Position numbers and translations under genes: made by a program
In this document: positions 25,942-33,147 of the stretch, one piece after another
How the letters are laid out: every line of letters begins with the position of its first letter
Numbering within the stretch: the first letter of the stretch is position 1
IMG/VR virus record: IMGVR_UViG_3300047472_000054
Location: 1-45,505 of that record
DNA: 45,505 bases
Strand: one strand, 5' to 3'
Source of the DNA: a virus
Notes under the pieces: model-generated
What the model saw: the letters and a program-made list of their open reading frames with translations, nothing else
Told to the model about the DNA's origin: nothing
The model's database searches: none

Positions 25942-26109
25942 TCAAGCGCTGGTATTCGACGGAGCGAGCGGCACGGGAATGCCGTAACCCCACTCGGGAG
26001 ACCAAACGACCTTCGGAGCCGGCGGGTTCTTCAGTTCGAACTCGGCTTTCTGCTCCTGACATTCCAGCCTGCGCCGAATTGCCTTGAAGTCGAATACGCC
26101 CATGGTCAT
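25942..26109 (-). CDS. 55-residue protein of unknown function
   Basis: Starts MTMGVFDFKAIRRRLECQEQ, continues with KAEFELKNPPAPKVVWSPEW and ends in a Pro-rich tail. The ATG at 26109 overlaps the stop of the upstream mini-gene (ATGA). It is basic then acidic and amphipathic. The overlapping 76-residue frame (25919-26149) looks like a shadow. Role unknown. Confidence 0.55.
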   Translation of the reverse strand: MTMGVFDFKAIRRRLECQEQKAEFELKNPPAPKVVWSPEWGYGIPVPLAPSNTSA

Positions 26110-26192
26110 GCTCGGCGCCTTCGGAAGGGGTTGATGAAGATCGCATCAACGATCACACACAGAAGCGCGAATAGGCTGTAGAGCCCAATCAA
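26106..26192 (-). CDS. 28-residue single-span membrane peptide
   Basis: Read from a TTG at 26192 overlapping the upstream stop (TTGA): L/M-IGLYSLFALLCVIVDAIFI then NPFRRRRA. One hydrophobic span and an RRRRA tail give a clear N-out/C-in membrane topology. Both ends are coupled to neighbours by four-base overlaps, which supports translation. It could be a small toxin, a holin-like or a regulatory peptide. Confidence 0.45.
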   Translation of the reverse strand: MIGLYSLFALLCVIVDAIFINPFRRRRA

Positions 26193-26350
26193 GCGGGGTC
26201 TTTGTCGGGCGCATGGTGGAAGCTTGGCCAGACGAGCGGCAACTCGCAGGCGCGAATCTGGTCAACCAGCCTGTCAGCGAAGCGCCTGACCTCGGCTTCC
26301 TGCTCCTCTTTGCGCTTGAAGTCGCGCATGTGGACGACGTTGTCGGTCAT
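26189..26350 (-). CDS. 53-residue protein of unknown function
   Basis: Starts MTDNVVHMRDFKRKEEQEAE, a charged helix continuing to VRRFADRLVDQIRAC, then LPLVWPSFHHAPDKD. The ATG overlaps the upstream stop (ATGA at 26347-26350). Part of a chain of coupled mini-genes. Family not recognised. Confidence 0.55.
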   Translation of the reverse strand: MTDNVVHMRDFKRKEEQEAEVRRFADRLVDQIRACELPLVWPSFHHAPDKDPA

Positions 26351-26463
26351 GCGACTTTGACCGGCCAAACATTGCCATCCTGCTCAAGCAGCTTCTCACT
26401 GCCGGCCACGATCGCCTTGACCAGCGATTCCAGATAGCGCTTGCGCTGTTCTTTCTTGGTCAT
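26347..26463 (-). CDS. 38-residue protein of unknown function
   Basis: Starts MTKKEQRKRYLESLVKAIVA and ends DGNVWPVKVA. A strong AGGAG site lies seven bases before the ATG at 26463. It is coupled to its downstream neighbour. Basic amphipathic helix; function unknown. Confidence 0.55.
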   Translation of the reverse strand: MTKKEQRKRYLESLVKAIVAGSEKLLEQDGNVWPVKVA

Positions 26464-26594
26464 GTGAGGCTCCTGGGAATGGGATCGGGCAGCACAAAGG
26501 CGTTGCGGACTCGGCGCACGTAGATCGGCGCATCAGCAGGGGGAGCAGTCTCGCGGGTGCTCAATGTGCCGCCCGAACGGTGAATTTCGGGCAT
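26460..26594 (-). CDS. 44-residue protein of unknown function
   Basis: Starts MPEIHRSGGTLSTRETAPPA and ends VRNAFVLPDPIPRSLT, a proline-rich basic product. The stop overlaps the next ATG (ATGA). No clear ribosome site is seen before the ATG at 26594. A second frame at 26533-26652 (39 codons, starting MWFILSAGPAFD) overlaps it and is coupled to the upstream stop (TGATG), so one of the two may be a shadow. Confidence 0.4.
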   Translation of the reverse strand: MPEIHRSGGTLSTRETAPPADAPIYVRRVRNAFVLPDPIPRSLT

Positions 26595-26651
26595 AGAAAG
26601 GCTTCTGGCCTGAACTATCAAAAGCAGGCCCGGCGGAAAGGATGAACCACA

Positions 26652-26879
26652 TCACCGTTGCTCATCATTTGGCACAATTCGAATGGCCTCGCTTGAACGC
26701 CAAGTATCCAATTGGTGCACTAGCCCGCGCAAGATGGCCGCCGATGCCTTGAACGCCTTCCGGTAGGTTTCTCCCCCGGCCTGCGCCTCGATCCGTCTGG
26801 CGGCCTCCTCAAGGGCCATACGAGCCGCGTCAGCGCGCTCAAGCTCAATCACCCGGTCAATGCTGGGCATCTCGTTCAT
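26652..26879 (-). CDS. Small helical protein downstream of NusG-like gene
   Basis: 75 residues, mainly Ala/Glu/Arg helices (RVIELERADAARMALEEAAR then KAFKASAAILRGLVHQLDTW). The ATG at 26879 overlaps the NusG-like stop (ATGA), so the pair is co-translated and may act together. Function unknown. Confidence 0.65.
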   Translation of the reverse strand: MNEMPSIDRVIELERADAARMALEEAARRIEAQAGGETYRKAFKASAAILRGLVHQLDTWRSSEAIRIVPNDEQR

Positions 26880-27280
26880 GCCGCCCTCGCGCGCTTGCTG
26901 GCCCTAGGCTTGCGTCCATTGCGGCGCGCGGCTCTTTCAAGCCCGCTGATGTCCACGTCGTTGTGCTCGCCCGTGATGTGCCCCACCACCAGTCGGTGCA
27001 TTTCCAGGTCCGTAACCTTGCTGGCCCTCTCGTCGTTCGAGATCACATCGAACACGCCATAGAGATTTTTTACATCGGTCCAGCTTTTGGGATTTGGCAG
27101 AAAGAAAAACAAATAGCCCGGCATAAGGGGCCGCTCCCGGCAGAACAGCTTGCCGTCGCTGGCTCTCACCTTGGCGTAGGTTGGCAGAAACGTTCCGTGA
27201 TCCGTCTTTTCGATCTCCGAGCGGACGATGTGTACGCGGCTGGAATACGCTCGGCAAACTGCCCAATGTGCTGTGGTCAT
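26876..27280 (-). CDS. NusG-like (RfaH/NusG-family) transcription elongation protein
   Basis: 134 residues. It matches the NusG N-terminal (NGN) domain: an initial WAVCRAYSSRVHIVRSEIEK, then FLPTYAKVR, RPLMPGYLFFFL and a VFDVISNDERASKV segment, corresponding to the F-x-P and L-F-P-G-Y-L-F hallmarks. It ends in a very basic tail (RRNGRKPRASKRARAA) and has no KOW domain. NGN-only paralogues bind RNA polymerase and act as antiterminators. Its place just before the late gene series suggests it lets polymerase read through the long leftward operon, which is inference. Confidence 0.8.
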   Translation of the reverse strand: MTTAHWAVCRAYSSRVHIVRSEIEKTDHGTFLPTYAKVRASDGKLFCRERPLMPGYLFFFLPNPKSWTDVKNLYGVFDVISNDERASKVTDLEMHRLVVGHITGEHNDVDISGLERAARRNGRKPRASKRARAA

Positions 27281-27304
27281 GTGATGCTTTGCCCCGTGTG
27301 ATGC

Positions 27305-27934
27305 TCACCCGAGATCCGGGATTGGATCGTCGAGAGTTTCCTTCGTGTCCCAAATCTCACTCAACGGATCACTCACAGTCCGACGCACTTCCGTCACGGT
27401 CGCCCCTGGGAAGGTCAGCTTGGCCTTCGCCACGTCAGGGTAGTTCGAGAGCAGCCGCGCGATCTCGTCGAGGGTGTAGACCGCCACCTGCCTGCCCTCG
27501 GCGTTCACCATTGCGGCGCGGGCATGATCCGGAACGATCGCGGCGACGCTGCCGTCGCTCAGTGCGATCTCCCAGACAGCCGGCGGGAGCGGCTGCTTGC
27601 CGGCCTCGGTCGCTACCCGGTCGAGCGCCAACCAGGCATTGACCATCCTCCCCGACTCCCGGCGCACGTCCTCAAGCTCGCCATGCCAGATCGCTTGGTT
27701 GAGCAGATAGCGTTGCCGGTCGAACTTCTCCCGAAGGTCTGGCGGCACCAAGAGCCTCAACCGATCGGCGCCCCACTTAGCTTCCATCTCGCACGCGGTC
27801 TCATCCACGCCATCGATGTAGGACCGGCCGGCGATGTAGGTTCCGTTGGTGCGTGCCCACGAATGGTCTCCCGCCATCATGGCGCGCAGCGGGTGGGTGA
27901 CCTTGTCGTCGTCTACAAACCTAGCCTTGGACAT
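27305..27934 (-). CDS. Hypothetical protein near origin
   Basis: 209 residues starting MSKARFVDDDKVTHPLRAM. A GAAAGG site lies about ten bases before the ATG at 27934; a GTG at 27961 would add nine residues reaching into the repeat region. It is soluble with helical segments (REKFDRQRYLLNQAIWHGEL then VRRESGRMVNAWLALDRVAT). Position next to the candidate origin and NusG-like gene suggests a phage regulatory or replication role. Family not recognised. Confidence 0.65.
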   Translation of the reverse strand: MSKARFVDDDKVTHPLRAMMAGDHSWARTNGTYIAGRSYIDGVDETACEMEAKWGADRLRLLVPPDLREKFDRQRYLLNQAIWHGELEDVRRESGRMVNAWLALDRVATEAGKQPLPPAVWEIALSDGSVAAIVPDHARAAMVNAEGRQVAVYTLDEIARLLSNYPDVAKAKLTFPGATVTEVRRTVSDPLSEIWDTKETLDDPIPDLG

Positions 27935-27957
27935 TTTCCGGCCTTTCAAAAAATCAA

Positions 27958-28165
27958 ACACGCTAACGCTACGCTAACGCTCCGAACGAACGCTCCCCTC
28001 CAGGAGGAGGCGTTCGACGGCTGGAGCGTTCAGCCGATAGTTGTTTAAAGTCAAGGACTTAACATCTGTTTTGGTGTATCGTTCAAAGCACCGTTCAGCC
28101 TGAACGAACGGCCTGTTTTTCGGCCAAAATCGTTCAGCCAAATCGTTCAGGCGATTGTTCAATGA
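27958..28165. other. Candidate replication origin (iteron-like repeats and AT-rich stretch)
   Basis: The sequence CGTTCAG/A occurs at 28027-28033, 28080-28086, 28092-28098, 28131-28137 and 28144-28150, with a variant TGTTCAA at 28156-28162. CGTTCAG and CTGAACG make a perfect inverted pair at 28092-28106. Two tandem copies of ACGCTAACGCT lie at 27960-27981. An AT-rich stretch (28034-28080) sits between. This 200-base block lies directly after the primase-helicase gene. A 71-codon open frame (27974-28189) crosses it but looks like a by-product of the repeats. Repeats are seen directly; the origin role is inferred. Confidence 0.6.
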
Positions 28166-28181
28166 TTTCAATGGGGGCGCT

Positions 28182-30299
28182 TTAGTCATTTTCGCCGTCC
28201 CAATTGATCTCTTTCTTACCCTTGTTGGTAATTCGATACTTATTTCCGCGCTTCTCCAGCAGCTTGTCTTCAACCAGCCGACCGCACATCGCGAAGACTT
28301 TTGACTTCTGGGGATTGCCAGCCGCGCTGATGAAATTGCACTTGATGGCGAGGTCAGCGATCGACGCGTTCTTATTGCCCGCAATGAAATTCAGGAGGGT
28401 GATCTCCTCCCGCTCAGTCTTTGCTTCGGCGAACTGAAGCTTTATTTCCGAGACTGGCTTGGCGACCACGGAGGGCATCTTGCGCCCCTTGGCATCCTTG
28501 ACGCGATCGCTGGATACTGTCTCCATCTCGAAGGTGATCGGTTCAAACTCGGGGCCGCGGAACTTGCCGAGCCAGTGCAGCGTCGTTTGTCGGTCGGCAT
28601 TGGCCCATAGAGTCAGATTGCCATCTATTTCGTTGAGGAACGCGCTGCCACCCATCGGGAGTAGGTTGTCGCGGGCCGCATTCTTGACGGGGTGGCAGTT
28701 GACCAGGACGGTCGGCTTGCCGGGCAAGAACGTGAGCTGGCGCAAAAGCCGGGCGTAAGCCCCCTGTTGGGAGTTGTTGTTGGTGTCGTCGCCGTTGAAG
28801 TATGCAGCGGCAGTGTCCACGATAACCAGCCTAAGATCTGGAATTGTAGCCGCCTCGGCCTGAATGCGTGGGAGCGAGGCCGCGACATCAACCACGCCGT
28901 CGATGAATCTGATTTTGATGTTGCCGAGGTCAAACCTGAACTCGTCGGCCAGCACTAGGAAACGCGCCCGGATATCGTCCGGGTTTTCACCCGCCAGAAA
29001 CAGCACAGTGCCGCCCAGCACTTCCTTGCCGTGCATCGGCTGCCCACGGGCGATAGCCTGGGCAATATACATATCGACGGCTGTCTTGCCGTGGCCCGTG
29101 CGAGCCGTCAGGCTATAGAGATAGCCCCGCTGGATGATGCCATCGACTAGGTATTCCGGCGGCGTGAAGCCGGCTACAAATTGCGAAGCGTTGAGCAGCA
29201 ATGGGAGAGGATCACCCGTCACGGGGTCCAGCTTCACGGGCTGGGGCGCGATAGGCGTCTTTTGGGCTTCCTTCCGCTTATAGACCTCGATCGCCCTGTC
29301 CAGCGTCTCAATCCCGCGGATGTCGCCGCGCTCGAACCTGGCAACCGTGTAAGCACACTTCTGGGCGAACTCTTCGGCACCACGGCCGCCGCGGCTGAGA
29401 TCAACCTTGCGCTCGTACTGAGGCCACGCGGCGTCATACAGCTCCTGCGCGGTCGGGCTGGCACCAGTGCTGCCGATCAGTTCGATCAGGCAGGCTGAGA
29501 TGGTATCCCGCATGTAGGCTTCGCGGCCGTCGTTGATCTTGTCGGAGAGGCCGAGGGAATTGGTCGTGTGGTTGACGTGGCTGGGGGCGGCTATAGAGGC
29601 TGGCCCAGCGATAGGCGGGAAAGCCCGCGCCAGATGCTCGGGCGAATACTCGCAGGCTCCAGGCTCGCGCAGAGGGGCGATAGACGTCAGCTCAACGGTG
29701 CGACCCGGTTTGACCGGCCACGCGATCGTGCCGGCCAGGCGCATGACGCGGCTTGGGTTGGTGACAGTCGAATCCCCGTGCAGCTTGGACGCAAAGCCAC
29801 GCAACAGCGCGGGCCAGTGCATGGCGTCCTTCAGAGGTTCTTCTAACCTCCACCAGAGCTGGGCTCGTGTGTGCGGGGCCCGCCCGGTCACGACAACCAG
29901 CGTAGGCTTGTCGAGGCCGTAGATGTTCTTGGCGTTGGTGGCGGCCTCGGCGTCGTCGAGATCCACATAGGCGCAAGTCAGGGCCCACGCGTCACGGTCC
30001 TGCGCTCGGCCGAATGGCGCGGTGTCGGGGTGGCGCAATGCGGCGCCGATATAGACGTTGCACATGGGTTGCGCGTTCAGGCGCGACGCCTCGTCAACGA
30101 GATCATCAAGCTTGTCCGTGCCGAACAGCTTCGCATTGGCCAGCCGGTAGCGGCCGGCCTGGTCAGGGCGCGTGTCAGTCCAGGAAAGCTCGATCAGGCC
30201 GTCATGGCAGCCGTCGAGATATCCGCCAAAGAGATGTTCGACGTGCAGCCGCATGGCTTCCACGTCCGGCGTAAAAATTGGCTGGACCACGGCGTTCAT
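28182..30299 (-). CDS. Primase-helicase fusion (AEP-type primase plus RepA-like ATPase plus winged helix)
   Basis: 705 residues in three parts. Residues about 1-230 resemble an archaeo-eukaryotic-type primase: VDLDD at 112-116 (metal site), a TLVVVTGRAPHTRAQLWWRL segment and NPSRVMRLAGTIAWP near 183. Residues about 380-600 form a RepA-like RecA-fold helicase with Walker A TARTGHGKT at 398-406 and LRLVIVDTAAAYF as Walker B. The C-terminal 70 residues (NASIADLAIKCNFISAAG, then FAMCGRLVEDKLLEKRGNKY) form a winged helix. It probably starts phage DNA replication by binding, unwinding and priming, with the repeats just downstream as its natural site. Confidence 0.85.
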   Translation of the reverse strand: MNAVVQPIFTPDVEAMRLHVEHLFGGYLDGCHDGLIELSWTDTRPDQAGRYRLANAKLFGTDKLDDLVDEASRLNAQPMCNVYIGAALRHPDTAPFGRAQDRDAWALTCAYVDLDDAEAATNAKNIYGLDKPTLVVVTGRAPHTRAQLWWRLEEPLKDAMHWPALLRGFASKLHGDSTVTNPSRVMRLAGTIAWPVKPGRTVELTSIAPLREPGACEYSPEHLARAFPPIAGPASIAAPSHVNHTTNSLGLSDKINDGREAYMRDTISACLIELIGSTGASPTAQELYDAAWPQYERKVDLSRGGRGAEEFAQKCAYTVARFERGDIRGIETLDRAIEVYKRKEAQKTPIAPQPVKLDPVTGDPLPLLLNASQFVAGFTPPEYLVDGIIQRGYLYSLTARTGHGKTAVDMYIAQAIARGQPMHGKEVLGGTVLFLAGENPDDIRARFLVLADEFRFDLGNIKIRFIDGVVDVAASLPRIQAEAATIPDLRLVIVDTAAAYFNGDDTNNNSQQGAYARLLRQLTFLPGKPTVLVNCHPVKNAARDNLLPMGGSAFLNEIDGNLTLWANADRQTTLHWLGKFRGPEFEPITFEMETVSSDRVKDAKGRKMPSVVAKPVSEIKLQFAEAKTEREEITLLNFIAGNKNASIADLAIKCNFISAAGNPQKSKVFAMCGRLVEDKLLEKRGNKYRITNKGKKEINWDGEND

Positions 30300-30364
30300 A
30301 TTCCCTGCCCTTAATCAAACGGCCTCCTACGCAACTGGACTCGACTGTGATGCTGTGTAAGTTG

Positions 30365-30386
30365 ACCGGGCCGCAGCGGGCCCGGT
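30365..30386. repeat. Strong inverted repeat (hairpin) upstream of primase-helicase
   Basis: ACCGGGCC at 30365-30372 and GGCCCGGT at 30379-30386, arms of eight bases around a six-base loop. It lies in the gap between the ssDNA-binding-like gene and the primase-helicase. No T-run follows on the minus strand, so it is not a classic terminator. It could be an mRNA processing or attenuation site. Confidence 0.6.
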
Positions 30387-30409
30387 CTGTTGTCGTGGAC
30401 TTCCGGGGT

Positions 30410-31090
30410 TCAGCCGAAGTCGTTAGCGCCGGCCATCGCGGTCTGCTGCGGTGCAGGAGGAGGCACAACAGTCGATCCGGTGGCTGGAGCAGATGTCGGA
30501 GCCAGCGTGGCCGTGGGCGCGTGTGAGCCGGCAAGCGGCGCCGGCCGGTCGATCCAGTTCACGATGGCAAACGTCGGCTTGTAGTTCGTGGACTGGCCGG
30601 ACTTGACGGGCTGCACACTGGCGATCTTGACGATCGGCAGCTTGCCCGCCTTGCTTTCGGGGGCCGAGCTGTAAGCATCGTGCAGGGCATCCATGGCCTC
30701 GATCACGCAGCCGGCAGCCGAACCGAACACCCGCGGGGCCCCGCCCCCGCTGGCCTTGTCGAGTAGAAGATTGATCTCGAACCCCTGCTTGAACGCCGGC
30801 TTGCCTTCGGCGTTCTTGTCGTCAGGTCGCGGCGGGATCGGCTCCTGGCCGAGCACCACCAGTTTACGAACCGGCCCCTGCGTCGTGTAGTTGATCCAGC
30901 CGACACGGATGTTGGCGAGATCCATCACCATCTGGACGGTGCTGGTGATCTCCACCTTGTCGGTATTCCACATGCCGTCGCCGCCCTGCGAGCGATCAAC
31001 ACGAAACATGCGGCCAGCTTTTGCGTCATAGTTGATATACGGCTGAATTTCGCCGCCACCACTTCCACCAGCAGACAAACCGAGAGCCAT
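30410..31090 (-). CDS. Putative ssDNA-binding protein
   Basis: 226 residues. The N-terminal Gly-rich start leads into a beta-rich core (MFRVDRSQGGDGMWNTDKVE, then QPYINYDAKAGR) and a segment KLPIVKIASVQPVKSG. The C-terminal third is a Pro/Ala/Thr-rich flexible tail ending GANDFG, like the acidic tails of SSB proteins, though not the classic DDIPF. Location beside nuclease, resolvase and primase supports a single-stranded-DNA role. The family is not certain. Confidence 0.6.
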   Translation of the reverse strand: MALGLSAGGSGGGEIQPYINYDAKAGRMFRVDRSQGGDGMWNTDKVEITSTVQMVMDLANIRVGWINYTTQGPVRKLVVLGQEPIPPRPDDKNAEGKPAFKQGFEINLLLDKASGGGAPRVFGSAAGCVIEAMDALHDAYSSAPESKAGKLPIVKIASVQPVKSGQSTNYKPTFAIVNWIDRPAPLAGSHAPTATLAPTSAPATGSTVVPPPAPQQTAMAGANDFG

Positions 31091-31113
31091 GAGGCTTCTC
31101 CTCTTTCGACAAA

Positions 31114-31134
31114 GCCACCACTAAGGCGGGTGGC
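31114..31134. repeat. Inverted repeat between nuclease and ssDNA-binding-like genes
   Basis: GCCACC at 31114-31119 and GGTGGC at 31129-31134 around a nine-base loop. It lies in the 57-base gap downstream of the nuclease. Possible weak attenuator; no T-run. Confidence 0.4.
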
Positions 31135-31147
31135 GTGCCAGTTGGGG

Positions 31148-31882
31148 TTAGATGCCCCAAATCTCGAATGCCAACTGACGCGCGGACGGGTTCGACCAGT
31201 AGAACGACTCCAGGTCGGGCGCGGTTATGTTGACGAAAAACTTCGGGTCGTCGGAGAGAGACAGGAACGCCTCACAGCGCAGCGCCATCTTGTAGAGGGC
31301 ATTGCGGTGGTCGTTGATGTTCTCGATTTGGTAAGTCGCCTGCTTCTTCGGCGTCACATAACAGGCGCGGGCGTCCGCGTTGTTGGATGTGACGTAAAGG
31401 GAGACCTGGCGAGCGTGGGCGACCTTGACGGCAGACGGCATCTTGTCGCTGGTCTTGAGGTCGATCGTGATGTTGTGGTTGGCCCAATGATAGTCGAGAT
31501 AACCGACGATCGGATATTTCAGACCATCAGGCCTCCATTCTATGAACTTTTGGCACTCAGTCGGGACGCCATAAGGGCGCAGTGCATCAAGGCCAGCCTT
31601 GACCATCGCGGGGATATCGGCGCGGTAGTCTTCGCGTCGTTTGTCGGCCGACAGGGCTGTGATGGTGTCGTATTTCTTGAACGCCACGGCATTGCACTCG
31701 TCGAGCGTTGCCGCGGGGTTCATAAGGCCGTGCGTCACGCCGTCCTCGACAGCAGTCCCGCGATGTGCCGGAGAACCAACCGGCTGCCGATGCCCAAGGA
31801 TCTTCTCCAGGACAAACATTGATGGGCAGCCCGAAAACAGGTTGAGCGATGACGGGGAGTGCCTTTTGAAATCCACGCTCAT
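31148..31882 (-). CDS. PD-(D/E)XK (Cas4/RecB-type) nuclease
   Basis: 244 residues. The N-terminus HSPSSLNLFSGCPSMF is the typical start of RecB/Cas4-like phage nucleases. E46, D130 and the DLK at 141-143 form the catalytic set, with Q159-x-x-x-Y163 as the QhXXY motif that follows in these enzymes. It probably resects DNA ends in phage recombination. It overlaps the RuvC-like start/stop by four bases (31879-31882) and lies beside the ssDNA-binding-like gene, giving a recombination module. Confidence 0.85.
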   Translation of the reverse strand: MSVDFKRHSPSSLNLFSGCPSMFVLEKILGHRQPVGSPAHRGTAVEDGVTHGLMNPAATLDECNAVAFKKYDTITALSADKRREDYRADIPAMVKAGLDALRPYGVPTECQKFIEWRPDGLKYPIVGYLDYHWANHNITIDLKTSDKMPSAVKVAHARQVSLYVTSNNADARACYVTPKKQATYQIENINDHRNALYKMALRCEAFLSLSDDPKFFVNITAPDLESFYWSNPSARQLAFEIWGI

Positions 31883-32346
31883 GCCGCGACCTTCATCAAA
31901 ACTTCTGCCCCGTAGAGCGCGAGCAGCGCAGCCTCGGCTCTGCCGTCATGCTTTTTAAGTTTGAAGCTGTCGGCAACGGCTGGGAACATCCTGATTGCGC
32001 GGAGCCTGGACTGTTCCTTGTCTGCCGTGAGACCGAAATGCTTTTTCCACTTTTGCGGCGTGACGAAGTGCATGGGGACGTCGAGGGCGCTGACGACGCC
32101 GCGGACGTCGCCATAAGCGCGGCCGAAGTTGAACATCGACACGCCGCCATTTCCTGGCATGGCGCCGACGCGCTCGATGACAGCTAATGTGGGTCTGTGG
32201 ATCTTGATCAACCGCGCCAGCTCGTAACCATTGATTTCGCCGCCGGCCACGGGGACGTCATCAACGGAGATGCGCGCCGGCACCATGGGGAAGTAAAACG
32301 CAACTGCGCCGCTGATGCCTGGGTCGATTCCCATGATGATTGTCAT
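31879..32346 (-). CDS. RuvC-like Holliday junction resolvase
   Basis: 155 residues. The start MTIIMGIDPGISGAV carries the first catalytic Asp (D8), followed by E58 in LAVIERV, and D134 with E138 in KKHDGRAEAALLALYG, the four acidic positions of RuvC nucleases. The intervening VTPQKWKKHFGLTADKEQSR also matches phage RuvC-like proteins. It cuts four-way junctions formed during recombination or before packaging. The ATG at 32346 overlaps the preceding stop by four bases; the longer frame upstream is not needed. Confidence 0.9.
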   Translation of the reverse strand: MTIIMGIDPGISGAVAFYFPMVPARISVDDVPVAGGEINGYELARLIKIHRPTLAVIERVGAMPGNGGVSMFNFGRAYGDVRGVVSALDVPMHFVTPQKWKKHFGLTADKEQSRLRAIRMFPAVADSFKLKKHDGRAEAALLALYGAEVLMKVAA

Positions 32347-32714
32347 GCCGCCACCTCTAATGCAGTTGTAGCTTGTGCGGCTGTCACTGAGTGGTGACCC
32401 GGCATCCGGGCGATTCCGGATGAGCGCCACTCGAAAATCCATTCGCCATTGTCAAAGCGAGCAAGCCGCCAACCGAGTTCGTACCAAGCGGGCACGTCGG
32501 CATAAGGCACCACGGCGCTAGGGTATTCAGCAACTTCGGGCTGCTGCCAGACTCTGCAATTATGGTGGACCCACGCGCGGACCGCGTCTGCGTTCCTCCC
32601 GAGCGCCGTTGCGATTTCGCTGTTGCTGAATCCGGAGGCATATAGCCTCTTAGCTAAGGTGCGGTCGGCGTCGGTCCATTCACGGCGGATGCGTTTGGTG
32701 CGGTAGATCCTCAT
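32343..32714 (-). CDS. SANT/GcrA-like HTH DNA-binding protein
   Basis: 123 residues. The N-terminus (WTDADRTLAKRLYASGFSN then SEIATALGRNADAVRAWVHH) is a Myb/SANT-like three-helix DNA-binding domain, similar in plan to the alphaproteobacterial cell-cycle regulator GcrA. A C-terminal part (PAWYELGWRLARFDNGEWIF) follows. The ATG at 32714 overlaps the preceding gene (ATGA). It lies in the early leftward series and may control middle or late transcription. Confidence 0.7.
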   Translation of the reverse strand: MRIYRTKRIRREWTDADRTLAKRLYASGFSNSEIATALGRNADAVRAWVHHNCRVWQQPEVAEYPSAVVPYADVPAWYELGWRLARFDNGEWIFEWRSSGIARMPGHHSVTAAQATTALEVAA

Positions 32715-33103
32715 GCCGACACCGATTGCTTGCGGTCGAGAGCTGAGTAGCCTGGCGGCGGGTCGCCGCAGACAAAGCCGGTCAGGGAGCGTGGCGCTGA
32801 CAGGCGAACGTTGCGCTCGACGAACACTTCGTCTGGGATAACGATGGGACGCACACAATCAGAGCCGCGCTCCTTAAAGCCGGAATCGCGGCGCCGTCTT
32901 TCGGCCCGATATGTGCGGGCGCGCTCGGAGCGGCTTTCGCGCTCCTCTTGCTTGATATTCAGAAGCCGCCAACGATGAACCGTGCTACACCATGTACGAC
33001 CTATCTCGGCGGCGATCTTCCTAAACGAAGCGCCATCAGCTTTCATTCGTCGAAGATTGTCGTCTTCCTCGGGAGTCCAAAGGTTAGTGCGCTTGCTAGT
33101 CAT
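32711..33103 (-). CDS. Second SANT/GcrA-like HTH protein
   Basis: 130 residues. The start MTSKRTNLWTPEEDDNLRRM, followed by KADGASFRKIAAEIGRTWCS and TVHRWRLL, gives a Myb/SANT-like domain (W-T-P-E-E-D). A very basic linker follows (RSERARTYRAERRRRDSG). An AGGGGGG site lies just before the ATG at 33103. It resembles the neighbouring 123-residue protein in domain type but has a different tail. Probably a phage regulator. Confidence 0.7.
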   Translation of the reverse strand: MTSKRTNLWTPEEDDNLRRMKADGASFRKIAAEIGRTWCSTVHRWRLLNIKQEERESRSERARTYRAERRRRDSGFKERGSDCVRPIVIPDEVFVERNVRLSAPRSLTGFVCGDPPPGYSALDRKQSVSA

Positions 33104-33147
33104 GCCCCCTGCTCCATGTTTGCCCGCAAAGGTGATGCAGCGGGCGG

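Noticed and set aside
27974-28189. 71-codon minus-strand frame after the primase-helicase
   Set aside because: Crosses the repeat cluster and its residues mostly reflect the repeats; kept as origin candidate, though coding is not excluded.
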